DNA of 64,000 nt from Vibrio splendidus (GCF_024347615.1 NZ_AP025509.1:1945544-2009543), one strand, 5' to 3'. Counted from the first letter of the stretch, positions 20,475 through 30,237 are shown. Notes: generated by a model not told the origin, from the letters alone. Translations and numbers: made by a program.

Positions 20475-22217
20475 TGTGATTACCGAGGGAGGTTGACGGT
20501 CTAAATACCGAAGGATTCTGTCGCTGCTCTATTCATAGTAGTCCACTATTGCAGATTAGTTTCTATTCGATAATTGATTCCTCGGCACGTGCCTCCCGTA
20601 ACTCTCTTGTATTCAGCTTTTCTTCAAGCCAGATGTTCCTTACTGTTGAGTGACTAATCGAGATGTTAAAACGCTTTCTCATCTCACCACTTATCCTAAT
20701 AGAGGTTAGGTGAGGCGATTTGAGTGTTAATGAGATGACGATATTTCGAGTCTTTTCATCGATGCGATTATTGTTGTGTGATTGACCATACAGACGTTTC
20801 AAAGCAAGTGGGCCATGGGCTTCAAGCAATTGACGGTTGTTGTGAATGCTTTTGACAGAACAACCGCTTTGTCGGGCCGCTTCTCTAACATTCCCTAACT
20901 CATTGGCAAGCTCTATAGCCTCGATCTTTTTCTGAACCTCTTCTCCGTATTCTTTCCTAGAGCTAGGCTCAGTAAGCTCTTTAATCGATAACTCTCGGTC
21001 AGCAAAGTAAGCCGTAAAACCACCATCAAGTTGCTTACGTAATTCGACTTGTTGACTCACGATAGAGTGCCGTAATGGGGAGGTGATTTGATACATTGCG
21101 TTGGCGTAACTGAAGGTATGATCTCGACGGATTTTTCGATATTCTTTTTGAATACATATCGCGTCAATGTTGAGGTACTTCGGAACGGGTGTATGCTCAG
21201 AGCGCATTAATTTGGCGTTGACTGTGAGGGTCGTTGCCCAATACTCAGGGATGAAGGTATTTTGTAGGTAGTTATTTGCACTGATCATATCAGTAACCCC
21301 AGCCAGCCTTAACTCAGGGACTAGACGATCTTGGAACGTATCAAAGGCACGTTCGATGCGACCCTTGCCTTGAGGCGAATTGGCAAAAATAATTTCTATA
21401 CCCAGCTCTTCACAGGCTCGTTGCATCTGGGAGAAGTGGCAACGTTTTGGTCCACCGAAGATGCCAGCTCTATCGACATACAGAGTCTTAAAAAGACCTT
21501 TTTTCTTGATATAAGTTTTCATTACTTTGAGGCATCCTTCGGTGGTTTCTGAAGGAAAAAACTCCGCATGAACCTCACTGGTTGCATCATCAATCATGGC
21601 GATAAGACAGGATTTTTTATCACCGAACCAAAGGTGCGGACTGCCGTCCATTTGCAGCATTAAGCCTTCGGCTTCCATACGCTCACGTCGTCTTCTTACC
21701 TTAGAACGTCGATGTTTGGCTCGTTTTACATGATGGATTTCATGTGCCCAGGTACGAAGCGTCTCCCGTTTTACTTTGATACCTTCAAATACCTCTAACA
21801 TATCGGCGAGATGAAGCATGTTAAAGTCGTAATACTTGGTCTTTATAAGAGCTTGAACTTGTTGCTTTAAGGTAATGGGGATTTTATTAGCGGGTGCCCT
21901 TCCTGTGTTGCCATGAACCACAAATCGGATACCATCAGAGCGATATCGCCTGAGATAACGTTCGATGGTTCTGCGAGACTTCTTGAGGAGCTTAGAGGCA
22001 TTAGTAATTGAGATTTTACCGAGAGCAACTTTTGCGATGATATCCACGGTAAGCTGAGATTGAGTATCCATAACGATCATCCTATACACCCCTGACTAAT
22101 TCGTAGCACTAGTCAAAGGATTACGTAAAAATAGAGACCGTCAATTTCCCTCGGTAATTAAGCGAATGACAAAGTCGCTTGGTAGTTACGATACGACAGA
22201 ATCGCTTGGTGATCACA
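20475..22217 (-). mobile_element. ISNCY/IS1202-like insertion sequence with 17-bp target duplication
   Basis: A 1743-bp element. Its ends read inward TGTGATTACCGAGGG and TGTGATCACCAAGCG, imperfect inverted repeats, with further inverted subterminal matches (GATTCTGTCG, TTGACGGTC). It is flanked by the exact 17-bp direct repeat CAATTTAGAACATTTGG at 20458-20474 and 22218-22234. It holds one DDE transposase gene on the minus strand. Long duplications are a known trait of the IS1202 group within ISNCY. Confidence 0.85.
20563..22071 (-). CDS. ISNCY-family DDE transposase
   Basis: 502 residues. An N-terminal helix-turn-helix (SITNASKLLKKSRRTIERYLRRY) precedes an RNase H-like catalytic core with the acidic triad in QMDGSPHLWFG, LYVDRAGIFGG and SPQGKGRIERAFDTFQ. 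A second HTH region occurs near the C-terminus (GNVREAARQSGCSVKSIHN). ATG 22071 has AGGAT at a good distance; the open frame extends six codons further. No frame damage is visible, so the element could be active. Confidence 0.9.
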   Translation of the reverse strand: MDTQSQLTVDIIAKVALGKISITNASKLLKKSRRTIERYLRRYRSDGIRFVVHGNTGRAPANKIPITLKQQVQALIKTKYYDFNMLHLADMLEVFEGIKVKRETLRTWAHEIHHVKRAKHRRSKVRRRRERMEAEGLMLQMDGSPHLWFGDKKSCLIAMIDDATSEVHAEFFPSETTEGCLKVMKTYIKKKGLFKTLYVDRAGIFGGPKRCHFSQMQRACEELGIEIIFANSPQGKGRIERAFDTFQDRLVPELRLAGVTDMISANNYLQNTFIPEYWATTLTVNAKLMRSEHTPVPKYLNIDAICIQKEYRKIRRDHTFSYANAMYQITSPLRHSIVSQQVELRKQLDGGFTAYFADRELSIKELTEPSSRKEYGEEVQKKIEAIELANELGNVREAARQSGCSVKSIHNNRQLLEAHGPLALKRLYGQSHNNNRIDEKTRNIVISLTLKSPHLTSIRISGEMRKRFNISISHSTVRNIWLEEKLNTRELREARAEESIIE

Positions 22218-22234
22218 CAATTTAGAACATTTGG

Positions 22235-22803
22235 TCTAAATGATTTTTGCCCCATTTATTGTTAGTGCTTTTACTCATTCATACCTTAGTTAACCTGAGT
22301 CTTCCCTACTCATAGTTATCCAATTGAGTTGATAAATTAGTATTCCCGTTTTTGGAAGATATTTCGCGGCCTAGTTTCCTAATACCTAGAATATCTAACA
22401 ATGTGGCTGAATTTTCTGATCCACTACAAACCTTCGTATAGATTCACTATTAACGGTGAAATGCTGTTCTTACTTAACATCATGAATAATTGTTATTTAT
22501 AGTTCCAATAAGGGTATAAATTCAATAATCGACTACTTCTAAATCTAGACGTCAGCTTGATAGTGATATTGTTTAAATAGATACACATTCTCAACTTGCC
22601 AATAAGAAAAAATAATACAGACAATTCTCTACACGTACTATTAGCCCATCCGTATTAAGCTGTGCTTAATAGCGAGTTAAAATATCATAAATATTCACGT
22701 AGGTTAGATCCGCATAACATGCCCGCATCGTCACCAAGGATGGTCCGCAGCCAAAGCAATGAGCACACATGGCATTAACTTAACAATCAAGCGGATTACT
22801 TAC
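22235..22803. other. Long non-coding region with LysR-type palindrome
   Basis: About 570 bp without a convincing gene. At 22653-22671 it holds the perfect palindrome TATTAAGCTGTGCTTAATA (8-bp arms, 3-nt spacer), 133 bp before the secreted-protein start. The same motif precedes several other island genes. The left edge contains ATTTAGA/TCTAAAT arms around the ISNCY target. Confidence 0.65.
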
Positions 22804-25140
22804 ATGAACACGAACAAAACAATTCTAGCAACTTTGGTTGCTTCTTCTCTTTCTTTTAATGCATTGGCTGAAAAAGTCGATGTTGTAGCAGCAAATCAAG
22901 CGACGCAAAAAGCCATCATTAGTCAGATGGACGCTATCGATGCTTCTGTTCTTGCAAAGCTTAACGCTCAAAATGAGCGCGTTGTTGAGTTAAATGGCGT
23001 TACTTACGAACAAGACGAAAAAGGTGTTTGGGCAGTTGTTGGCGCTAGCGCTCTTGGCTTGACTGCTGCGTTGTTGAGTGGCTCTACGGGTGGTAGTGGT
23101 TCTCCTGATGATAACGGAATTCCTGACTACGACTTCGAAACTGGAGCTGTTCCTGATGGTGAAGGCCAAGAAGGTGTTAACGGTTGGTCTGTTGCTAACG
23201 GTCAAATCTACTACAACGGTGTTGAAACTCTTAACCCAATGGCTGACGGCACTCTTGTGAACCAGAGCGGTGACGTTGTAGGTACTTACGTGAAAGCAGG
23301 TGAAGGTTACTTCATCTACGACATGAACGGTAACCCACACGCTGCATGGACTAAAGATAACGGTTTCGTACTAGCTAATACTCCTGATGTTGACTTCGGT
23401 CCAATTACTGATGGTGATGGCGTATCTGACCAAGGTCCAGGTGCTCAAGGTATCACTATTGTAGATGGTGGCATCTTCAAAGGTGGCGAGAAGATTGGTT
23501 TCATCGCTGCTGACGGTAACGTTAACCTATACAACCTAGATGGTTCAGAAGGTAACTTCACTATCGGTACTGCTAAATACAACGGTGAAGGTACTCTAGT
23601 AGGTATTGACGGTGTTAATGGTAACAACGTTGTTATCCGCCCTGACCGTATCACTATCGTTGGTGAAAGCAACACTGTTACTATCAGCAAGATTAACGGC
23701 TCAGTACGTGTTGAAGCTGATAAGAATTACGGTGTAGATGCTCCATCTAACCCTAACCGTCCAATCATCGACAAAGATGGTTCAGTTACTCCTGAAGTTG
23801 ATGTTGAAAAACCAGGTAACGACCGTTTAGATCGCATCATCTCTGGTGAGCTTGGTGGTGAGGTTCACATCTCTGGTAACGACTACTTAATCACTATGGT
23901 TAACGGTGAGCAAGTTAAGCTTCACAATGTAGAACGTACAGACGACCGTAACGTATCTTTCTCTTCGGCTGGTCAGAACTACAACCTGCATAAGAAACAT
24001 GACGGAACATTCTGGATTCAGCAAGAACAAGGTAACGGTACTGGCAGTTGGAAAACAATTGGCACTGGTCAAGATGTACTAAATAATATCGGTGAACGTC
24101 GTGGTGACGCTATCTACGGTGGTGATGCACCAGTTCGTGGGGGGAACATAGATGGTAAGCTTGGTGGTTCAGAAGTTCACCCTGATATCGACTATCCAGA
24201 AATTCCAGGTGTAGATAACAAGCCTGGAACTCCAGATGTTGACAACAAGCCAATCGCACCAGAAGTAGACAACAAGCCTGGTCTACCAGACGCTGAAGGT
24301 CCAATTGCTGACAACGAAGCATCTTGGAAAGTTCTACATGAATCTGCTGGTTCAGTATTCATCGAAGTAACTGACCTAAACGGTTCTAAGTACGACGTTC
24401 GTGTTGATAAACTGTCTGGTGACGTGTTCTGGAAGGGTCAAAACTTAGGTAACGTAGTTGGTGGTCAAGTAACTCTGCCTGACTCTGGTCGTGATGGTTC
24501 TCTAACTCCTGAAATTAGCCCTATCGAGTGGGTAGATTTCACTAGCATGAGCAAAGAAATCCAAGTACGTACTCTTAACGGCCTAGTACAAGGCTCTGAC
24601 CTTGGTGACGACGCAAAGAATTACATGGGTTTCCAAGCTAATGGCCGTTTCTCTGGCACTGACCGTGATGGTGCTAACCAAGCAGCCCTTAACATGCTTA
24701 CTAGCGGTGAAATGACTGTTAAGCAGATTACTGTACTTAACAATGTATCAATCACTAACAACGGTGCTGACTCTTCTCTACTAACTACAATGTTGTTCGA
24801 TGCAGCTAAAGTAGATGGTGGTGCTGACGCAATCTCAAATGCTTGGAACAGCAACGAGAACTTAGTGCAAGTATTCGGTGAGAAGACTTACTCTGAAATC
24901 CTAGCTGCATCACAAGATCGTTCTGACGTTTCTCGTGAGAAGACAGCTAAGGTTATCAAAGCACTTCTTAACGTAGAAGCTGGTAACGGCGAGCACATGA
25001 AAGCTATGGCTAAGGCTAAGCTTAAAGACAAGATTGATAACGGTGAAATCTCTCCTGAGAAACTAACTAAGCTGCAAAATATGGACAAGACTAAGCTTCA
25101 ATCTATCAAAGCTAAGATCAAAGCACGCTTCGCTAAATAA
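22804..25140 (+). CDS. Large secreted protein with VDNKP repeats
   Basis: 778 residues from ATG 22804; the open frame begins at 22759. A signal peptide (MNTNKTILATLVASSLSFNALA) is followed by a short helical segment and a hydrophobic stretch (AVVGASALGLTAALLSG, about 80-95). A long beta-rich, Asp/Gly/Asn-rich region comes next. It contains three close VDNKP repeats (DNA 24211-24290). The last 200 residues are helical and end in a Lys-rich coil (KLKDKIDNGEISPEKLTKLQ...). Codon choice is strongly biased toward optimal codons (GGT, AAC, GAC, CGT), as in abundant proteins. No known domain is recognised; a surface or matrix protein is my guess. Confidence 0.8.
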   Translation: MNTNKTILATLVASSLSFNALAEKVDVVAANQATQKAIISQMDAIDASVLAKLNAQNERVVELNGVTYEQDEKGVWAVVGASALGLTAALLSGSTGGSGSPDDNGIPDYDFETGAVPDGEGQEGVNGWSVANGQIYYNGVETLNPMADGTLVNQSGDVVGTYVKAGEGYFIYDMNGNPHAAWTKDNGFVLANTPDVDFGPITDGDGVSDQGPGAQGITIVDGGIFKGGEKIGFIAADGNVNLYNLDGSEGNFTIGTAKYNGEGTLVGIDGVNGNNVVIRPDRITIVGESNTVTISKINGSVRVEADKNYGVDAPSNPNRPIIDKDGSVTPEVDVEKPGNDRLDRIISGELGGEVHISGNDYLITMVNGEQVKLHNVERTDDRNVSFSSAGQNYNLHKKHDGTFWIQQEQGNGTGSWKTIGTGQDVLNNIGERRGDAIYGGDAPVRGGNIDGKLGGSEVHPDIDYPEIPGVDNKPGTPDVDNKPIAPEVDNKPGLPDAEGPIADNEASWKVLHESAGSVFIEVTDLNGSKYDVRVDKLSGDVFWKGQNLGNVVGGQVTLPDSGRDGSLTPEISPIEWVDFTSMSKEIQVRTLNGLVQGSDLGDDAKNYMGFQANGRFSGTDRDGANQAALNMLTSGEMTVKQITVLNNVSITNNGADSSLLTTMLFDAAKVDGGADAISNAWNSNENLVQVFGEKTYSEILAASQDRSDVSREKTAKVIKALLNVEAGNGEHMKAMAKAKLKDKIDNGEISPEKLTKLQNMDKTKLQSIKAKIKARFAK

Positions 25141-25219
25141 GCCTAATTAGTAATAAAGTCGAAGCCATTTCCTTAATTGGGAGTGGCTTCATTATTGCTC
25201 CACAACTAAGTAAACTTTT

Positions 25220-25453
25220 ATGAAATTATCAACCTTTGCCATCGTAGGTGCTATCGCGTCGTTCTCTGCTGGGTTTGCGTATGGCGATGCTCTGGATACC
25301 ATCTGAGAAACATTCAATGTTTCCTACAGTAAATCTGATTACAGCAGTGATCATGTCTTCACTCTAAATGGCTCATATGACCTGATACGCGGTGGTGATC
25401 ATCTGTTATCAAAGCTCACACCAACAAGTAACTTCATTCTTATGCTTAAGTAA
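25220..25453 (+). pseudogene. Remnant of an outer-membrane barrel gene
   Basis: ATG 25220 opens a signal peptide (MKLSTFAIVGAIASFSAGFAYG), then an in-frame TGA (25304-25306). The frame then continues ETFNVSYSKSDYSSDHVFTLNGSYDL. This matches ETFNISVSKSDF...YTLYGSYNLND in the next gene (25730-26443). It then loses similarity and stops at 25453. It is therefore a truncated paralogue of its intact neighbour. Confidence 0.75.
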
Positions 25454-25601
25454 GAGTAATGATCAAGATCACTTTCGAGTGGACTTCATTCATTATTCTG
25501 AAAGCTTTAAAAAGTAAAAGATGAAATCGTTAACAACGTATATCGATAAGCAATCTTGAATATCTGGAGTTCATGTAGGGCTAAGGATAGCCCGTCCATT
25601 C

Positions 25602-25634
25602 AAGCCTATTAAGCTTTGCTTAATAGGCTTTTTC
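25602..25634 (+). terminator. Hairpin terminator containing a LysR-type palindrome
   Basis: AAGCCTATTAAGC pairs with GCTTAATAGGCTT (13 bp, 3-nt loop) followed by TTTT. Its core TATTAAGCTTTGCTTAATA (25607-25625) has the same form as the palindromes at 22653 and 29202 and lies 105 bp before the barrel gene. It may act both as terminator and as operator. Confidence 0.7.
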
Positions 25635-25729
25635 ATAACACTCAATATGCTCATGTTTAATGATTTATTACTATACATTCAACTTATAAATACTTAATGG
25701 CAAGGAGGTCACTATCAAAGGTTCTATCT

Positions 25730-26443
25730 ATGAAAAAGCTCTGTTTACTCGTTATCCCTTTCTTATCTTTCCCTGTTTCTGCTGATTGGCAAGAAGCGGT
25801 CGATTTGGTGGGTGAAACGTTCAATATTTCGGTTAGTAAGAGTGATTTTCTTGGTAAAAGTAATAACGATGACTTAACGTACACACTATATGGTTCTTAT
25901 AACTTAAATGATGATTGGCGCATTTTTGGTCAAGCAGATACGGACCACTTCCTGGAGCTAGGGGTTGGGTATTCGTTTATTTTAGCAGACCAAATCTACA
26001 ATGAAGTGACCACCTCTGTTGGTGGGAACGATGACAATGTGATGGTGTACAGTGCTGGGCTATTCAGTGCGATTGGTTGGAACGATTTTGTTTTTTATTC
26101 AAACGTTTCATCTCAGTATATCGATAATCGAATTACTGACTTTCCAGATTTGAAAGTACGTTTGGAAAAGATCAGCTTAGATAAAACCATTGGTACATTT
26201 TATGAGGTCAATTCATGGCTGTCAGCGTCATTGTCTTATACTCATGAAGCGACACATTATAATAAAATTAAGGTGCACTCTTTTAAACTGTACCGCGAAG
26301 GTGAATATAAACAGTATATATCTCCAGGGATCACCGTAAACATCTTCGGTGTAAAGCCCACGATTTCGTACAACTATTACTTTGACGATAAAGACCCTAA
26401 AGAGAGCAGTTACTTCGACTTTAGCTTGAACTTCGATTTTTAG
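25730..26443 (+). CDS. Outer-membrane beta-barrel protein
   Basis: 237 residues with a signal peptide (MKKLCLLVIPFLSFPVSA) and alternating aromatic/polar strands throughout, ending ...FDFSLNFDF with the C-terminal Phe required for BAM assembly. ATG 25730 has AAAGG 8 nt upstream. About ten to twelve strands fit the size. The substrate is unknown. It follows its own degraded paralogue (25220-25453), and a TTAAGC-N3-GCTTAA palindrome lies upstream. Confidence 0.72.
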   Translation: MKKLCLLVIPFLSFPVSADWQEAVDLVGETFNISVSKSDFLGKSNNDDLTYTLYGSYNLNDDWRIFGQADTDHFLELGVGYSFILADQIYNEVTTSVGGNDDNVMVYSAGLFSAIGWNDFVFYSNVSSQYIDNRITDFPDLKVRLEKISLDKTIGTFYEVNSWLSASLSYTHEATHYNKIKVHSFKLYREGEYKQYISPGITVNIFGVKPTISYNYYFDDKDPKESSYFDFSLNFDF

Positions 26444-26578
26444 TAAATCACAATGATTTGGATATCTTATAGATGACGGTTAAACGAACTATAACCCTAT
26501 GGTAGGTATCACCGCATGGCTATGGATTGCATCTCTGTGTCCAAAGCCATTGATTTAGCCCATATTACTTATGATGCT

Positions 26579-27727
26579 TTAGCTAATATTAAAACTATTT
26601 CTTGTTGTTCTTTTCACTTTATAAAGGTTGTTGTCGGCAGCTTTGAAGAGTGATGCTTGGCAGTTATTCGCTGATGATAGCAAGGCCCCACCAATACTGA
26701 CCGTTAGTCTATCGGCACTAGGATGAGCCAATTCGAGGTCTCTTACTTTCTGGTTAATCTTCATTGCAACGGTTTTAAGGCCGAGCATGTGAGTGTTCGG
26801 CAAAATGAAAGCAAACTCATCTCCACCGTAACGAGCAACAATATCTTCAGGCCTTTTCACACAAGACTGAAGAGTCGTTGCGACCAATTTAATGTATTTA
26901 TCGCCCACATCATGCCCCATGCAGTCGTTAATTTGCTTAAAATGGTCAATGTCTACGATCAAGAGACCGAGCTCAGTATTAGCTCGTTGTGTTCGACGAA
27001 TTTCATCGTTAAGTTTTCGGTCAAAATAGCGACGATTATACAAATTCGAGAGTGCATCTATGTGACTTGTATGACCGAGTTTTACATTTAGAGATTCGAT
27101 TTGCATATTTTGTAATGTAATTCGTCGTAAGAATTTTTGCTCTCGCAGAGAGGCGATGAATTTTTTATGTGTGTATTGGTATCCTGACATTCCAATATAG
27201 ACAGTCCAGATAACGATTACAGAGCATGAAAAATAAAAATGGCTATTGAGATTGATCTCTGGATAAATGAATTTAAGGGTGATGAAGCTAAGCCCAAAGT
27301 TGAGACCAAAAAGAGGGAGCAGTACTACTTTTTTTAGCAAAAATAGTCTCGACAGTAATGTCATTGAAATAATGCTTATGGGCGCATAGGTTAATGAGTG
27401 AGTCAGTGTGATCGCATTAATGATGGAAAGGTTACTCGAGAGTATAAATAAACATCCTATGTTTAATTTATAACTCGGTGAAAACCTAGCGACGATTAAA
27501 TAAGTACTAAAACAAATAATTGGAGAAACGCACACCAAAAAGAACTTGATGAAAGTAATACTATAGGGTGACGTAATGACGGCGCTTCGAATAGCCCACG
27601 AGTCCATTGTGAGTGCGAGTACCAACGATATAAGCCCAAATATTAAAGACGTTAGTTTCAGATTTTTATGATTATGAATGACTTGATGGTCTTTGAAGTT
27701 GGTGCTTAAGGTTTTTATAGGGATCAC
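26579..27727 (-). CDS. Membrane-bound GGDEF diguanylate cyclase
   Basis: Makes cyclic di-GMP from two GTP. The N-terminal part has about six membrane helices of the 7TM-like/MASE type. A linker (LRRITLQNMQIESLNVKLGHTSHIDALSNLYNRRYFDRKL) leads to the GGDEF domain with the intact active site RYGGDEFAFILP. No RxxD inhibitory site is evident upstream of it. The open frame reaches 27844, but a perfect 9-bp hairpin (27787-27811) in that extension suggests untranslated leader. GTG 27727 is my choice, without a clear ribosome binding site, so the start is uncertain. No EAL domain is present. Confidence 0.78.
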   Translation of the reverse strand: MIPIKTLSTNFKDHQVIHNHKNLKLTSLIFGLISLVLALTMDSWAIRSAVITSPYSITFIKFFLVCVSPIICFSTYLIVARFSPSYKLNIGCLFILSSNLSIINAITLTHSLTYAPISIISMTLLSRLFLLKKVVLLPLFGLNFGLSFITLKFIYPEINLNSHFYFSCSVIVIWTVYIGMSGYQYTHKKFIASLREQKFLRRITLQNMQIESLNVKLGHTSHIDALSNLYNRRYFDRKLNDEIRRTQRANTELGLLIVDIDHFKQINDCMGHDVGDKYIKLVATTLQSCVKRPEDIVARYGGDEFAFILPNTHMLGLKTVAMKINQKVRDLELAHPSADRLTVSIGGALLSSANNCQASLFKAADNNLYKVKRTTRNSFNIS

Positions 27728-27886
27728 CAATACGTCATATCGGGTAGGGTTTGAATAAATTGTTTCTATGTATATTAAACAAAGAGAAGGTAAGTTTTTA
27801 TTACTTACCTTCGTATACGTTATGCTGAATAAATATAACCACAATTAGAGATGAACGTTGTCGTGAAACTCTAACGGTGATTAAGT

Positions 27887-28960
27887 TTATTGCGTAACAG
27901 GGGTTACTGGCATTGAACGTAATGATTGTAGATAGTCGATGGTTTCTTCTACATTAGCAGGTTCATAAAAACGAACAATTGCAGCCCAATTATCTTCAAC
28001 GCTTAGGTTGTAAGCAGAAAGTTTAGGATCGTCACAATTAAAGAAAGCAGATAGAGTGCCATCATCATTTTGACGCATATCATCGCCTTCAATGTTGAAT
28101 CCATCTTTAGCAATCCAACCATCTGCGCCATATGTGGTGATAGAGAAATAGCCACCAACAGCCGTGTTCAAATTTGGTTTTGGAATACGCCACTCTTGAC
28201 AAGAAGTAGAGCCTTCATCTGTAATTCGCTCTAAGTAAGCAGCGGTAGATGGTGGAAGCCCAGCCCAGCCATAAGCAGCCCCATAACGGTAATCCAATGG
28301 ATAAGCGTCGTCAGAACGGAATGAACGCTCTGCCGTTGGCATATAACCACCTTGCATCGCGCTTGTGATCAGCGATAGGCGGTAATCTATGACGTCTTTT
28401 TCTAAATAGCCTTTACCTTCATATGAAACGTTAGAATTGGCTTCAACTTTTAGGAGCTCTTGTCGGCGCACAGAGTCAGCCATATCTGCCGTGACTTTAG
28501 TGCGAGCCAGAATGAACACATGCGTTCCCGATGTTAGGTCATCAGGAGTGATCGTAACTGACTCTCCACGACGAACCACAACATTCAGTCGATGGTTTTC
28601 ATCGAGCAGTTGCATCATTTGATATTCGTCATTGTTAGTATCTGTGACCGTAAAAGTCGCCCCTTTGGACACATCAACAACCATTGTAGAATAAAGCATG
28701 TCAGCATTAGATCGGATGATAGTTTGGTTGTCGATGGTGACTGGAGCATCATGTTTCCATGCATTTACACCAACAAGGTCTTGAGTTTCTAGGAAGTTCC
28801 AATCAGATTCAGCTTCAACGTAATTGTCCCAATTAACACCACCTTTGGCCGGCAATACAAATTCGCTTGCATTAGAAGGTGTTTCTACAACGTAGTTAGT
28901 TGATGCAACGCTACCAACAGAGATCGTGGCGAGAGTTAATGCCAATAATGATTTTTTCAT
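27887..28960 (-). CDS. Secreted DUF1254/DUF1214-like protein, subtype A
   Basis: 357 residues with a signal peptide (MKKSLLALTLATISVGSVAS). Shared features with the 37201 gene are NQTIIRSNADMLYSTMVVDVS, LLDENHRLNV, YGWAGLPPSTAAY, TYGADGWIAKDGF and a DNWAAIVRFYEP end. These correspond to the N-terminal DUF1254 and C-terminal DUF1214 folds, known structurally from the Vibrio protein VPA0735. The function of such proteins is unclear. It is divergent from the LysR gene at 29241, with a palindrome between them, so control by that regulator is likely. Confidence 0.75.
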   Translation of the reverse strand: MKKSLLALTLATISVGSVASTNYVVETPSNASEFVLPAKGGVNWDNYVEAESDWNFLETQDLVGVNAWKHDAPVTIDNQTIIRSNADMLYSTMVVDVSKGATFTVTDTNNDEYQMMQLLDENHRLNVVVRRGESVTITPDDLTSGTHVFILARTKVTADMADSVRRQELLKVEANSNVSYEGKGYLEKDVIDYRLSLITSAMQGGYMPTAERSFRSDDAYPLDYRYGAAYGWAGLPPSTAAYLERITDEGSTSCQEWRIPKPNLNTAVGGYFSITTYGADGWIAKDGFNIEGDDMRQNDDGTLSAFFNCDDPKLSAYNLSVEDNWAAIVRFYEPANVEETIDYLQSLRSMPVTPVTQ

Positions 28961-29201
28961 ACAAAATAGCCTTTTATTTAGTGACGAGAAAGCTCGTCGT
29001 TAGCACCTAGACATAAGCTGTAATTACCGAGCTAGGTAACAAAATAAAATCAATCTATACAAAGTCTTGAGTCAACTTTCCCTATTAAATGAGGTCGTTC
29101 TGCAACTCAGAGTTTTTAGGGGTAGTAGTTCGTCTTTGAAAGTGATGGCGAGATTATATGGTTTCATTCACAGGTAGAATATTTAACAAATCAAAACTTA
29201 C

Positions 29202-29220
29202 TGTTAAGCTAAGCTTAATA
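29202..29220. promoter_or_regulatory. LysR-type operator, TTAAGC class
   Basis: TGTTAAGCTAAGCTTAATA has 8-bp arms with one mismatch around a 3-nt spacer. It lies 20 bp before the LysR gene and 241 bp before the divergent DUF1254-like gene. Confidence 0.65.
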
Positions 29221-29240
29221 TGTAATGTTCTGGTGATAGT

Positions 29241-30161
29241 ATGAAAAAAGATAACTTTAAGAATTTAGATTTGAACTTATTGAAGCTGTTTTCTGTGGTT
29301 TATGAGTACAAAAACCTTAAACGCTCCTCTGAAGTACTATTCATCTCCCCCCCAGCAGTGAGCCAGAATATCAACAAGTTGAGAAATCACTTTGAAGATG
29401 AGCTATTTGTTAAGACTCCAAAGGGGTTTGATTCTACGCCATTTGCAGACAGTTTATTTGAGTCATTGTCACCAATTTTGTCGCAGCTTCATACCGCGGT
29501 GAACGGACACCATGAGTTTGATCCTTCAGAATTAGAGGGGGTTATTACGATTGATATGGGACAGCAAATTATTCCTTGGTTATCACCCATGTTGTTTGCA
29601 CAAATTAAGGCTGAAAGCCCGAATGTCGCGTTTGCTTCTCACAATATGACCAATGATACTCCAGCGATGTTAAAAAGTGACCAAGTAGATATGGCGGTTC
29701 AATTTCAGTTTGCCAATACAACGAAAGATATCTATGAACTGCCGCTCGGGGAGCTAAACTTTGTCGCAATTGTCAGAGAAGATCACCCAGTGAAAGAAAG
29801 CGAAGTGACCATCGAGCAATTGTTAGAGTATGACTTTGCATTAGTAGAAATGCCTTTTTTTAACACTTTTCATACGACACGCCTTGAAGCTCTCATAGCT
29901 AAACGAGGGTTGCATATGAAGGTTGCTCACAGGAGTTCTTCAGTTATCAGTGTATTAGACGTGGCACGTAATTCAGATTTAGTTATTTCTGGAGTAGAGC
30001 AATTTGTTGGTCATAGTGAAACAGGGCTTCGAGCTATAAAGGTATCTAATTTAAATGAAATAAGTTCATACCCGATATGTGCTTATATACATAAGAAAAA
30101 TAGGCAAAGTAAGAAGCACCAATGGCTTTATGAGATGATTAAAAAACAAGTATCATCATAA
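29241..30161 (+). CDS. LysR-family transcriptional regulator 1
   Basis: 306 residues. The N-terminal winged HTH (LNLLKLFSVVYEYKNLKRSSEVLFISPPAVSQNINKLRNHF) is followed by a periplasmic-binding-like effector domain (from about residue 90). It lies between two DUF1254-like genes: divergent from 27887-28960 and upstream of 30362-31429. The operator at 29202-29220 overlaps its promoter region, which implies autoregulation. The effector is unknown. Confidence 0.88.
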   Translation: MKKDNFKNLDLNLLKLFSVVYEYKNLKRSSEVLFISPPAVSQNINKLRNHFEDELFVKTPKGFDSTPFADSLFESLSPILSQLHTAVNGHHEFDPSELEGVITIDMGQQIIPWLSPMLFAQIKAESPNVAFASHNMTNDTPAMLKSDQVDMAVQFQFANTTKDIYELPLGELNFVAIVREDHPVKESEVTIEQLLEYDFALVEMPFFNTFHTTRLEALIAKRGLHMKVAHRSSSVISVLDVARNSDLVISGVEQFVGHSETGLRAIKVSNLNEISSYPICAYIHKKNRQSKKHQWLYEMIKKQVSS

Positions 30162-30237
30162 AGTTCTTTTAGGGGGTATATAAATTAATTAGGCCCTTTT
30201 CATTGGTATTAACTCAATGCCGTTATTCCATCGAAAG

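Noticed and set aside
20458..22234. ISNCY target dyad as a true dif or XerC/XerD site
   Set aside because: Arms ATTTAGA/TCTAAAT with an 8-bp spacer do not match the 11-6-11 layout and sequence of Vibrio dif.
22990..25088. Minus-strand open frames within the large secreted protein gene
   Set aside because: They mirror the biased codon use of the plus-strand gene and have no start signals.
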